Shown here piece by piece: positions 45,149-55,108 of a stretch of DNA of 64,000 nt (the first letter of the stretch is position 1; each line of letters begins with the position of its first letter). This stretch comes from Epiperipatus broadwayi. Its lineage: Eukaryota; Onychophora; Udeonychophora; Euonychophora; Peripatidae. The stretch is from the NCBI GenBank assembly GCA_028023455.1, contig JAQFVV010012400.1, positions 12,097,748 to 12,161,747 of the forward strand. Direction: 5' to 3'. Position numbers and translations under genes: made by a program. Under the pieces are notes generated by a model that saw only the letters and a list, made by a program, of their open reading frames with translations, had not been told where the DNA came from and ran no database searches.

Positions 45149-45651
45149 AGAAAAAACATATTACATTATAACAAACTCCACATAATAAAACCAAAAAAAA
45201 ATATCAAAAATCGAAAAAATATACAAACCCCATAAAAATTAAAATAAATAAAATACATTAAAATCAATTAAATTAAAACATAAAATATACAAAAAAACTT
45301 TTCCTTTTTACATTTTCTTTTATCCAAAATCCAATTGTTACAATAAAACACTTATTTCCTTCTTCTTTCTTATATACTTCAAAATTATATTTATTTCCAA
45401 AAATAATTCTTTATGCATTACTTATTCAATTCTGTTTAAAACCGGTTTATATCTTTTTATATATAAACTCTCTTTTACCATTCTTTCTTTATATAATCTA
45501 CCCCCCTCCAACATTTTAATCTTAAAATCTATATGTCCAAGTTCTTACTATGTATATTTAGATTAGAAAGAATGGTAAAAGAGAGTTTATATATAAAAAG
45601 ATATAAACCTGTTTTAAACAGAATTGGATAAGTAATGCATAAAGAATTATT

Positions 45652-45947
45652 AAACAAGGCAAAACTCTCTCCATACAGTAGTGTCACCCTGTGCTGATCT
45701 GAGTAATCAATGGATGCCAGAAGGCTTGTGCATAAAATCCCTATCTAATGCCTACTCATTCAATATCCCCAGACTACTTTCTGGCTTGTGGCCTTCATCT
45801 GTGAGGAGCCTTGGATCTGAGAGCACTGCACCTAGATTACTCTGATTGGCACAGGGTGGCACTACTGTATGGAGAGAGTTTTGCCTTGTTTAATAACAAT
45901 TATGTTCTAGTATGAGATAGTGATCATGTGATGTTTAGTGGTTTAAT
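45652..45947 (-). mobile_element. Ribozyme-element family, 296-bp copy with inverted duplication
   Basis: Inserted in the fold-back's right arm with 11-bp target duplications aaagaattatt (45641-45651) and aatgaattatt (45948-45958). Its start (aaacaaggcaaaactctctcc) and end (gatcatgtgatgtttagtgg) match the 80-bp and 390-bp copies. Unusually the first ~57 bp recur inverted at about 45836-45894, so a hairpin forms around the hammerhead (45758-45816). There is no ORF. Confidence 0.88.
45758..45816 (-). ncRNA. Hammerhead ribozyme relic in 296-bp copy
   Basis: Same architecture as 52336-52394: stem I inner helix UCCUCA with UGGGGA, the 3-by-2 internal loop, and stem II GGC/GCC. The core reads CAGAUGA instead of CUGAUGA, stem III is changed (GAAAGTAG), and one outer stem I pair is lost. 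Probably inactive. Confidence 0.65.
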
Positions 45948-46230
45948 AATGAATTATTTTTGGAAATAAATATAATTTTGAAGTATATAAGAAAGCAGAA
46001 GGAAGAAAGTGTTTTATTGTAACAATTGGATTTTGGATAAAAGAAAATGTAAAAAGGAAAAGTTTTTTGAGAAGGGAGGCAAGTTAATGTGGTGTATATT
46101 TTAATTTCTAATTTAATTGATTTTAATGTATTTTAATTTTTATGGGGTTTATATATTTTTTTGTGTTTTTTATATATTTTTGGTTTTATTATGTAGAGTT
46201 TGTTATAATGTAATATGTTTTTTCTAGATC

Positions 46231-46282
46231 CTTGAAAATGACTATAAAGTAAAAATAGTTGAAACGTTGGAACAAGTGGATA
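46231..46282 (+). ncRNA. Degenerate hammerhead-like motif in fold-back right arm
   Basis: A six-pair stem II (GACUAU with AUAGUU) is followed by GAAAC and the short palindrome ACGU, then U, as in a hammerhead with minimal stem III. The CUGANGA box is replaced by CUUGAAAAUGA, three bases too long. Stem I pairing is weak. The inverted partner lies at 45096-45148 on the minus strand. Probably a Penelope-type variant or relic; activity is unlikely as read. Confidence 0.45.
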
Positions 46283-46325
46283 TATATATACACAACAAAT
46301 AAAGTTTTTGTAAAGAAAAGAGGAA

Positions 46326-47980
46326 TGATTATTAACAGAAGTAAATGGATTTCTAACTATCTACCTGTATTCCTACTTATATCTATAAGTTGTGTATGCC
46401 TATCTATTCTAAAACCTCCTTGCATTTCTTCCACTATATTATTTTCTTCCATCCATTTTTCCACCCTTCCAACCACCATATATGCAAAAACTTATAACAG
46501 TGATGTCACTGCTATCAGTCTATAATTGTTTATCTTTCTATGGTACTAACCCTTTTCTTTAAATAGTAGCCTTACTCTTGTATTATTCCAGCTATCTGGA
46601 AATTTTGTCTTCTGTGCCATCTTATTAAAACATGATAATAGATTTAATTTTACCCTATTTCCTAAATTTATCACCATCTCTGCTGCCCATGATCTAAACA
46701 ATGTGCCTTTCCAGTTTTCAATTTCTTCTCTGCCTTATTTATTTTCTGTAAAACTAATATTCCACTACTATATATTTTTACCTTTGTTATCACTATGTCC
46801 ACATCCAACATCTTTTCTATATCCATTATATACTTATCTAAGATTGAATCTAATTCTTCTCTAGAGCTACACTCTTTTTCTCATCATCTAGTAACATTAT
46901 TTCTATCTCCCCTACATTCTTTCTTTTAATATATTTCCAAATTTTTTTACTCCTATCTCTTCCACTTTTATTATCATCCAATAATTTACTATTTAATTTC
47001 ATTCTCTCTATATGATTATCTATTTAAGCTAACTTTTTTTAAAAATTATTTTTCCCATTTAATATTAACATCTTTTTCATTTTCTTTGTTTTTAATAACA
47101 CATTTATATTCTTCGCACGCTTTTTCCCTCTCTTTCACACTTTTACCAATTCTAACTTTTGTATTATTTTTATTTTTCTGAATATTCTCATCCAAAATCT
47201 CAATTGCCACTTTCCCCCCTTTACTACACCAGTCCTTATATTCATCCCCAACAAACTCTTCTATGATTTATTTTATATTATTATAACTTATTCTTATCAT
47301 CCATTCTCCATTCACATCTTTCACTATCCCTTCTACTTTTATTATTATTTTTCATCACATTACTAACCATTTCTAATGTAAAAAAATATGATCATCATTA
47401 CATACTCTCTCTTCATTATCAAACACTTTAATTTTCCATACTTTATTAATTCCCTCTTTATTGTGTGAAATATATTATTTATAGACCATGTGAATTGTCA
47501 CTCATAAATATTTGATGTTTCCAATGCTCAAATTCAGTCTCTGACAAAAAAATTTCAAAAGCTGTCCTTTCTCATTAGCCACATCATCAATTTCTTCAAT
47601 ATGCCCATTCATATCCCCTATAACTATTATTTTATTCCCCACTTTTTTTTTTTGAAACTCTATATCCTGAACTAGGCATTCAAATATGCTACTGTTCCAA
47701 TTCATTATAGTTTGACTATCTTCCAGAGGCCATATACACTAGAGCCACCATCCATTCTTGTCTTCCTAACCTTATCTCAAACCACAGATGTTCTTGACAC
47801 TTAACAATATTTAATTTTTTTTTTGACATAACTCCTATACTATCACATCTTTTTTCTGACTACCTTGCATATTCAAATATGCAATTTTAACAATTTCTTC
47901 TTTTGTTACTACTCTTTTATAAATTCTTTCTTCTCTATTACATTTCTAATTAGCTTATTTATCATTAGTTTTACAGACCT
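46326..47980 (-). pseudogene. CR1-like LINE, endonuclease and RT start
   Basis: 47502-47705 (minus) contains IIVIGDMNGHIEEIDDVANEKGQLL, the endonuclease GDxN-type motif region. Around 46400-46600 RT box residues read SWNNTRVRLLFKEKG, NNYRLIAVTS and VVGRVEKWMEENNIVEEMQG. Between them the frames are broken repeatedly. Confidence 0.8.
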
Positions 47981-48189
47981 ATTCCCTCTCTACATCTACA
48001 TTTATATCTAAATCAGCTACCTTTTATTTCTTACATCCTATCCATTCATAACCTTCTTTCTGATAATACTGTAATTTAAAATGCTACCCCTCTTTATAAG
48101 TTTCCCGAACTATATTTTTTATAAATCAAACCCTCTAACACTTCACTTCCATGTTTTGCCAAGCGCAATCCATCTTTACTATGTAACTC

Positions 48190-48900
48190 CCTCTTAATAA
48201 TAAAAAAAGTCCCACACATCCACAAACATAACATTATTTCTCTCGCATAATTTTTCCAATCTCTCATTTCTAGAACATTCCCTATCTAACACATACCTAT
48301 TGTCGAATCTTGGTAATAATCCAACTATTCCTACTCTTCCTTTAATCTTATTCAAATTATTAATCAATTCTTTGTACTCGTTCATTATTCTTTTCGATGG
48401 CCCTGACAAATTATTTGTCCCTAGCATAACATAAATATCTCTACTGCCTTGTTTCCTTACCTTATCTGCAATATCCCTAATTCTAGTTCCAGGCAAACAT
48501 ATTATTATATATGTATTTGTTTTCTTTTGCAATTACATCTCCACATCCTCTAATTAGCGAGTCTCTTATTAATACTGTCTCACAGTTTACTTTCCCTATT
48601 TCATCTGTAATATTCTGTTCCACCTTCTCGACTTCCTTATCGTTTCTATTCATTAATTCCTTGATCTGCTCACACTTCATCTCTAACCATTTTAATTTTA
48701 CATCTACATCCTTTACCTCTTCCTCTATCTTACTTATTCTTTGGCTAACATTGCACTACTTATTTTGTCAACCATATTTCTTGTTAGTCTAAATACTCTA
48801 TTTTATCTTCCTTAACTACATTTTCCTCCATTTCTCCTGACTTTTCTTTAAACTATCTATACTTAAAAAGCATTTTTTCACATTTATACATGATTTACAT
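48190..48900 (-). pseudogene. CR1-like LINE ORF1 with SGNH-esterase domain
   Basis: 48483-48680 (minus) has a short coiled coil followed by TVLIRDSLIRG, the nucleophile block of SGNH hydrolases (Ser present). 48194-48532 continues in a shifted frame with ICLPGTRIRDIADKVRKQ, the Gly block, and then DIYVMLGTNNLSG, the Asn block (GTNN). Upstream near 48870 a WSCKSC sequence suggests the remains of a zinc finger. Esterase-like ORF1 is known in CR1/L2-type LINEs; its role is unclear. One frameshift separates the two pieces. Confidence 0.82.
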
Positions 48901-49135
48901 GACCATGTATCTGCTACCAAAGTTGTAGACTGTGAAGCTAAAGTTTACGGATCAGTTAACGAATTTCTTAAGAACTCCCGAATCTTAAATTATAAAACAT
49001 TCTATTTTTTTATACATATATAAGGAAACTTAGGCAATCATTTAAAAAGTATTTTAGTATAATATATATAAATTCTTATTATTTCTTTTTAAAAAAATAT
49101 TTTATAATAATAATATTAACTTTTATTTAATGTAT
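48901..49135. other. AT-rich spacer
   Basis: No feature recognised between the LINE and the CpG-rich patch. Confidence 0.4.
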
Positions 49136-49139
49136 CAAT

Positions 49140-50440
49140 ACGTAATTAAAAGTTGAAAATTTATTTTGTTTTATACTATAAAAATACGTGACAATATATT
49201 ATAATTGCATTCATATTTATCTAAAAGAAAACACATTCTGTTGTCGTATAGCACAATTCTATTAAAATAAATCCGTTGGTAATTTTATATTTTACTCAAA
49301 CATATTTTTAAATTTAATTATCCCACAATTATTATTTTGATGACGATTTATATATTGAAGAGAAAAAATATAGCGATATGAAGATTTTGATCATTTTCAT
49401 GTCTTCAATAATATGCTAAAATAGAATATTAGTGTAAGTATTCTTAAATGTATATACCTACTTTTTTGTGACTGTTAAAGCGGTGACCGCTTACATAATA
49501 ATTTAGTATTTTAACGTCATTGCAAATTATTTATTCAATCAACGAAATTGATTGCATCTTTGCTGATTTAAAAAGCGTGAATTATAAACATGTAATTGCT
49601 CATTATAATTGTGTAATGTTTATGCCTATTTGCGCATTAAATAAAATAACTAGCAATGTTTACTTCAAAGATATAATTGTCGCGTTTGAGAAAAGATTTA
49701 AATAATTAGATTGAAAATTTCTTAAGTATGCAGTAATAATCTGTTTAGAGTATGCCGTGTTTCTTCCGCTGGGAAGAAAACATAAGTTTTAATTTTACTA
49801 CGTGGCCCAATATGTTACAAAAAAAGAACGACCATAATATTTTAAATTATTTATGGGCGATAAAAAAAACGACAAAACTAGATTAAGTTTTCTTTAAACG
49901 CTTGATATAGGTTTTATTCATTATATTTACAAAAATATAAATTCTTAAAAGGTAAACAGAAGTAAATTACTAAGATACAATACATGCATATCATTTAAAT
50001 AAAAATCGAGAGAGAGAAAACTAGTAAACATGAATCTTTTATTATCTTCTTATACTAATGAGAGAAGCGAATATATAGACCATAAAAATATTCTCCGTAA
50101 TATTTTTTTTTAAACAAAAACCGCTGTAAATTTTTCTATCGGCCCGAGGGCTTATTTAAATAATAATTTAGACCAGGACAACCTGTACAATCAAGTCCCT
50201 AGATTCGCTTTTGAACGTCAGGATGCGAATCATTCCTCAGAAGTAAATTCTCTGCCATTTGATTCTACTCTGCAAATAGCACGAAATCAAGCTAATCTCT
50301 GATAATAAATTTAAGTTATTTTTAATATAACTAAGAGAAAAAATACCCCTTTCTCTTATTCTAGCGTTTTGTTAACTAGAACATAAAGCAAGTAACTGGA
50401 AAATTCTACCACTTTAATATTTAATAAAATTAAATTATTA
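49140..50440. promoter_or_regulatory. CpG-retaining patch, candidate promoter/first-exon region
   Basis: CG dinucleotides occur every few tens of bases here (for example aagcggtgaccgctt at 49478-49492, cgtttcttccgc around 49758-49772, cggcccgaggg at 50142-50153, gattcgcttttgaacgtcagg at 50202-50222), whereas flanking sequence is nearly devoid of CG. 50140-50310 is also less AT-rich. No long ORF. This pattern suggests an unmethylated regulatory region. It could serve the gene at 58094, which has an acceptor-like site upstream of its ATG; that link is inference. Confidence 0.45.
49478..49492. promoter_or_regulatory. 15-bp perfect palindrome in CpG patch
   Basis: aagcggtgaccgctt: seven-base arms around a central G, a possible binding site for a dimeric factor. 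No specific factor is claimed. Confidence 0.35.
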
Positions 50441-50590
50441 TAATAATATTTAACATACAGGCTATATATATACCTGTAAAACAAGGTACAGGGTATTTTG
50501 AGCTCAAACTTTCGCACGACCCTCATCTCTTCACACTATCTCATACCACTGATACACTTGACCACATATATGTCTACAAGATAAATAATC

Positions 50591-50634
50591 ACCAATATAT
50601 GTATTTTGTGCTAAACCAGCACTCATCAGTTGGT
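50591..50634 (-). ncRNA. Hammerhead-like motif with one core substitution
   Basis: The minus strand reads ccaaCUGAUGA, then stem II GUGCU/AGCAC with loop GGUUU (five perfect pairs), then AAA where GAA is required (G12 is A). A stem III follows, A-U-A pairing with U-A-U around loop CA, then an A at the cleavage position, and UUGG pairing back to CCAA as stem I. Architecture is right but the changed G12 should abolish cleavage. Its parent element was not delimited. Confidence 0.6.
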
Positions 50635-50639
50635 CCAGA

Positions 50640-51080
50640 TTATCATCTATATATATACAGTAAGTGCTCAGATTTATATTAAGATAGCTAATCTTCATAC
50701 TTTAATGGACATGTTTCAATCCACTCCACCCTCCAACTCTTATTGTGGAAATTTTCATCACATTTAAATATAAATAAGTGAATTAAAAAGACTTACATCT
50801 ACCCTACATATCTATAAATACACAAATTGTTGGCGTAATTCATATAATATATAAATTTACATTATACATTTAATTTGCTTGTATAATAATATATATAACA
50901 TATTTAAATACATATATTAATAGATAGCAGAATGCAAGTACCTGGAAAATACAAAAATTCATAAAATGACCATGCTATGCTATGCTGGTGAAAAAAGCAC
51001 GAAGACTGAAGTTTCAGAAAAGAAATAACTATCCAATAACTTTTCGCCACTATGGATCACTCTGGTTTATGATTTAGTAA
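50640..51080. other. Non-coding stretch before copy E
   Basis: AT-rich; may contain the decayed outer part of copy E's 5' LTR, but homology is not clear by eye. Confidence 0.35.
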
Positions 51081-51099
51081 TCCATAGGAGCTTAAAAGA

Positions 51100-51283
51100 T
51101 TGTAAATATTTTGAATATTACATTTTATTATTTTTGTTGATTATTGCTTTTTTGTATAGGTTAATGTAACTTGATTGCTTAATAAAACATAATTTAAAAT
51201 CTATCCCAAGTCTGTTGTAAATTATTTGCTTGCCTGATCTTTATCATCATGACACCTATATATAATAGTGCTCTGACACAGCT
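51100..51283 (+). repeat. Copy E 5' LTR, inner end only
   Basis: Shares 'ttgcttaataaaac' and 'caagtctgttg(t/c)aaattattt' with the 3' LTR at 55620-55680. The outer two-thirds of the LTR could not be aligned by eye. Confidence 0.6.
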
Positions 51284-51384
51284 GGGAAATTGACACTATC
51301 TGATAGCCTAAGGAGGGACATAAAACATCCTTGGCTGAATCAGAAAAAAGTAAAGTCAATTATGTTAAAGCACAGGATTAATAA

Positions 51385-51990
51385 TGATGCTCATGACACA
51401 AATATGAGTTTACGTAATCTTTATGATCTGCTAATACAATTGAAGAGACTCAATAAACTTTTCCTCATAAATAGAATTTAAATCATCCCATCAAAATAGC
51501 CACTTAGTTATGTTATGTTGGTCAAGTCATAATTGAAATAGCAAACTATTTGTGATCATGAAAAAATTGTGTGTAATGATTGTTAATAAATTTAACAAAG
51601 CCAGTAGCTATCAAAACATTTTATATACAAATGATAAGCTAGAGAGGAAAGATTTTGAGAATGTGATGAAGTGCTGAGAGATTTAGCAAAAAACAGCAAT
51701 GGCTACTGACCATTAGGGATCTGAATTATAAGAAAACAATTAAAATAGGAATAGTTCTTGAATTAATGTTGAACCAATCTAATGTGTTTTGAAATTTGAT
51801 AGCAATAAATCAATGTGAAAATAAATAAGATGGAAAATAATAAAACAATCATTAGCTGGAAAAATGGAAGGAATTGTATATTGTGGTAAAAAAGGACATG
51901 ACCCAAAAGTTGTAATTGAAATAAACAGTATTACAGGTTTTGTGAAGATATGGATTACTTAGAGCATGTCAAAAATAAAAATAAAAAAAA
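51385..51990 (+). pseudogene. Copy E gag remnant
   Basis: The fragment LLIQLKRLNKLFLINR corresponds to PIYLKRIEKLFLING in copy B. Near 51860-51960 IVYCGKKGHDPK-like remains of a zinc knuckle can be read. Only short pieces are in frame. Confidence 0.7.
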
Positions 51991-52237
51991 GGGTTCATTC
52001 TCATTCTAAAACAAATAGTTTCAAAATTCGAGATTAAAATTTGCAAATAATTTGATTAAATAATGCTGATTATTAAAATATGTCATTAATGACATATAAC
52101 AACTATATAAAAGCTTACACACCATTTTTAATGGAAAGGAAATTAAAAGATGCTTGCAGAAATATGAAAATTAAAGGAAAATTTGTTGAATTAAAATAAA
52201 ATTAAAAGTCTATCATCAGCATGTCAATCCTATTATA

Positions 52238-52627
52238 ACAGGCAAAACTCTATACATATTGCCACTCAATGCAAGCCAGAGTAATCAATGGATGCCAAAA
52301 GGTTTGTGCATAAAATCTCCATCTAGTGCCTACTTATCCAATATCCTCAGACTAGTTTCTGGCTTGTGGCCTTCATCAGTGAGGAGCCTTAGATCTGAGA
52401 GCACTGCACCTAGATCTCAAGATCTAATGCAACCCTCCAGCAGCCACCTTTTATCTCTACTTAATTACAAAACTATGAATCTTAAATTGAAAACACTAAT
52501 ATTTTCAATCCAGGCTCATTAGCTTATATAGTCATATAGGTCTGAACTCAGTTCAGTACCTATACATTTTGGTGTCTTTGGTTCTTTAACAACCATAGCC
52601 ACCATCATGTGATGTTTATTGGCTTTC
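52238..52627 (-). mobile_element. Ribozyme-element family, 390-bp copy
   Basis: Inserted in copy E between protease and RT. Target duplication atcctattata (52227-52237) and atcctattgta (52628-52638), 11 bp with one mismatch. Copy B has the sequence once, at the equivalent place near 14495-14505, proving the boundaries. Starts acaggcaaaactctatac, ends atgtgatgtttattggctttc. Contains a near-complete hammerhead on the minus strand. No ORF, no LTR, no poly-A tail. It is the longest copy of the family. Confidence 0.92.
52336..52394 (-). ncRNA. Type I hammerhead ribozyme, near-complete
   Basis: Read on the minus strand. Outer stem I AUCUAA pairs with UUGGAU (six pairs, one G-U). The internal loop is GGC opposite UA. 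Inner stem I UCCUCA pairs with UGAGGA (six pairs). The core CUGAUGA is intact. Stem II is GGC/GCC with loop CACAA, but its closing 10.1-11.1 pair is A opposite A. GAA is intact, stem III is the palindrome ACUAGU, and C17 is complementary to the G at 52350. Cleavage would fall between 52350 and 52349. The stem I layout (6 pairs, 3-by-2 loop, 6 pairs) is the same as at 9597-9654. Activity may be reduced by the A-A closing mismatch. Confidence 0.82.
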
Positions 52628-52639
52628 ATCCTATTGTAG

Positions 52640-53370
52640 GCAAGAAATAATATTTTCTGGGAATAAAAATATTGTATGGTAAACAATTTCTATTAACAAA
52701 GTAAAAAATCAATTTTCAGAATTATTTAAGAAAGGTATACTTCCCCCATAGAGATAGTCTATATAAATCATGCAAAATCAAATGATTTATTTTTGAAAGA
52801 ATTCTGATATGATAGAGAAAGTAATTGTATTCCCCAATAATGATAACTAGATCCATGTCTGTGGGGATTAGTATATCACAGTAAATAAAGTCATTACAAA
52901 GAGTTGATATCCAGTGCTGCATGTTAGAAAATCATTGACTAACATGAAAAAAGTGATATTATGCAAAAATTCTTTCGGAAATCAGTTTCTCACCAAATTC
53001 CATTTTATTATTGACAAGTGTGGCTCCTAACATCTTTCAAGCTGAAATGGACATGTTATTCTAGCAGATGAATGATGTGATTCCATATTGACATTTTGAA
53101 AGCAATACTTTCAAAAATATTTTTAAAAGTTTGTAATAAACTTACAAAATTTGAAACAAAAAAAACTGATAAGAGCATCTTGATGACAATATGGCTAAAA
53201 TTTTTAAAATATAGGTTATATAATCAAGGAAAGAAATTGGATTTAAAAAAATTTTTGGTGGTAGAGAATGACCTAAGGATCAGAGACATATAAGAATTAA
53301 AGGTTATCTTAAATCTTATTAACTATTTTGAAGTTTTTTTAGGAGGTAAATTCATGTGGATCAATCCCTA
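52640..53370 (+). pseudogene. Copy E reverse transcriptase remnant
   Basis: Around 53000-53070 VAPNIFQAEMDMLF-like and MNDVIPY-like stretches match copy B's APNIFQAKMDMLFQQ and GVTPYFDD. The catalytic DD is lost. 53305-53345 gives LNLINYFEVFL matching LGLLNYFEVFL. Confidence 0.75.
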
Positions 53371-54620
53371 TATAATTTATTTAAAATGAATTCAAAATGG
53401 AAATGGAACATAAAAAGACTAAAGAAACAAAGACTCTTGTTGTCCAATAGGTTAATGGAGTACTACAACAGTAGCCTTGAAGTAATTTTCATAACTGTTT
53501 CAACAAAATTTTAAAGTCATAAATAATGAATAGCATTGCCATCTAGAATATGACAAGTGTTGAGAAAAACTACAGCAATTTAAAAAGTTTTGACTATTGT
53601 GTTACAATCAAAAAATTTCTATCAATATTACTATGGTCAGTATTTAAATTTGTTACTAATTACAAACCATTGTTGAGAATTTTTGCTAAAAGCAAAGCAG
53701 CCCGAAATCATTTAAGCTCTAAAAAAGTGTGGGTTAAATTTATTATCAAACTACAATTTTGAGATGAATACTAAAAATAATCAAAAATGTTGATGTACTC
53801 TTGAGAGAACCAAATAAAGTCAGAACAGGTATTAATCAAAAAGCCATAAATTATTTTAGAAAATGTTATATAAAAATCATAAATAGTAATAATGCAGTTA
53901 AGTTGGACAAAAGCCTTCAAGTTGATATCTAAGATTAATAAAATGGATTAGTACAAAATGGGCTAACCATTACTGAAAAGTACTTCAAAAATTCTTGTGG
54001 TATATTAAAGAGATATTGTCAATAAATGACTGTATATTAATAGATGATAAAATGTTAATATGAAGCTCATGCTAACTGTAAGTATTAGAGTTGCTCACAA
54101 ATATTACAATTGATATACCAAGATCATACTGGTGAGAAGTGAAAGTATGCATTTGTAGATTAAGTATTGTGGTCTTGAATCAATAGTGATGTAGAAAAAT
54201 TTATAAAGTGACAGCTAATGTTCCATTGAAAAAATATATAGCAGGGCCAATAGTAACAAAGCTGTGGGAATTAACCACATTGGACCTTTTCAAGAACATA
54301 CATTTTTAGTTCTAATTAATACATATTCTAAATGAGTAGAATATAGGATAATGAGAAATATGTTTAGAAGAACCTATCCCAAGACTCAAAGAGATGTACT
54401 TTTTTTATAACTTTCTAAAACGATATCAGATAATGGCACAAGTTTTATATCTTGGGGATTTAATGAATTTTGAAAGAATAAAGATTAAACATATTGCCAC
54501 ATGTCCCTACCATTCTATATCAAATGGCATTATATTAAAACAATCAGTATGAAAGAAAAGGCCTAAAAATATTCGAGAAACTTTCCATTTTCTATACCTT
54601 TAAAAAATTCTCAGTTGATA
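53371..54620 (+). pseudogene. Copy E RNase H and integrase remnants
   Basis: 53550-53762 gives FVTNYKPLLRIFAKSKAARN, matching FTDHKPLLGLLAKNKTAPD of copy B. 54420-54530 gives SDNGTSFI-like and ATCPYHSISNGI-like integrase pieces. All are broken by stops. Confidence 0.75.
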
Positions 54621-55108
54621 ATCATGTTTGGAAGAAAAATTCTAACAAAGCTATTACTACTCGTACCAGAAAAAGATATTCTATAGGCACCAGCTTCACC
54701 AGAAATTATTATACTATCATAGAAAATGGTTAAATAAAAAACATTATTAACAAATATTAAATAAAATGTATACTAAAAAAAAAAATCTATCAAAGCAAAT
54801 ATATTGGTTGCCAAAACAGAAATTATCAGATAATAAAAGGTATATTAGCCATATACATTGAGCGGGGTAAAGGAATAAATTACACAGAAGAAATTGAAAC
54901 TAACAAAATAGTAAAGTCATATTAATCCATAAGCCCAATCAATTTTCAGTAGAATAAAATGTCAAAAATCAAAAAAGCATAAAGTGAGAAAACTAAAAGC
55001 ATTAATGACACACCTCATGGATAGTTCATTCTCATTGAAACCAAAAGTGCTGATTTATTTGAAACAGTATGTTTTAAGAAAACATAGTTTCTGAAATGTA
55101 AGAGGTTG

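Larger units (their letters stand above)
45049..46325. mobile_element. Long fold-back element with Penelope-like motif, 440-bp arms
   Basis: Left arm 45049-45488. Right arm 45565-45651 plus 45959-46325, an inverted copy of the left, split by the 296-bp ribozyme element. The arms carry matching blocks such as ttcctcttttctttac at the outer tip and aaactctcttttaccattct near the centre. The central spacer is ~76 bp. Each arm has a GACTAT...ATAGTTGAAACGTTGG motif (46240-46270; complement at 45106-45139) resembling hammerhead-derived sequence at Penelope-like element termini. There is no coding sequence. Confidence 0.85.
40776..48900 (-). mobile_element. CR1-like LINE split by two later insertions
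   Basis: Three minus-strand blocks belong to one element. 46326-48900 has ORF1 with an SGNH-esterase domain, endonuclease and RT start. 44816-45048 has the RT middle. 40776-42136 has the RT end and C-terminal zinc-finger-like region. RT motifs continue in order over both breaks: NNYRLIAVTS and GGFRIDRHTQ before the first, LVFIDIE and ELGLRQGCAMS between, ERLGRGVEILL and KFSEVKSKV after the second. The insertions are the fold-back 45049-46325 and the RTE LINE 42137-44815. ORF1 with an esterase-like domain points to the CR1/L2 group. No intact frame. Confidence 0.82.

Noticed and set aside
50500-50550. Possible further hammerhead around gatgagggtcgtgcgaaag (minus strand)
   Set aside because: Has GATGA and CGAAA but no CU before GA, no matching stem II and no stem I pairing.
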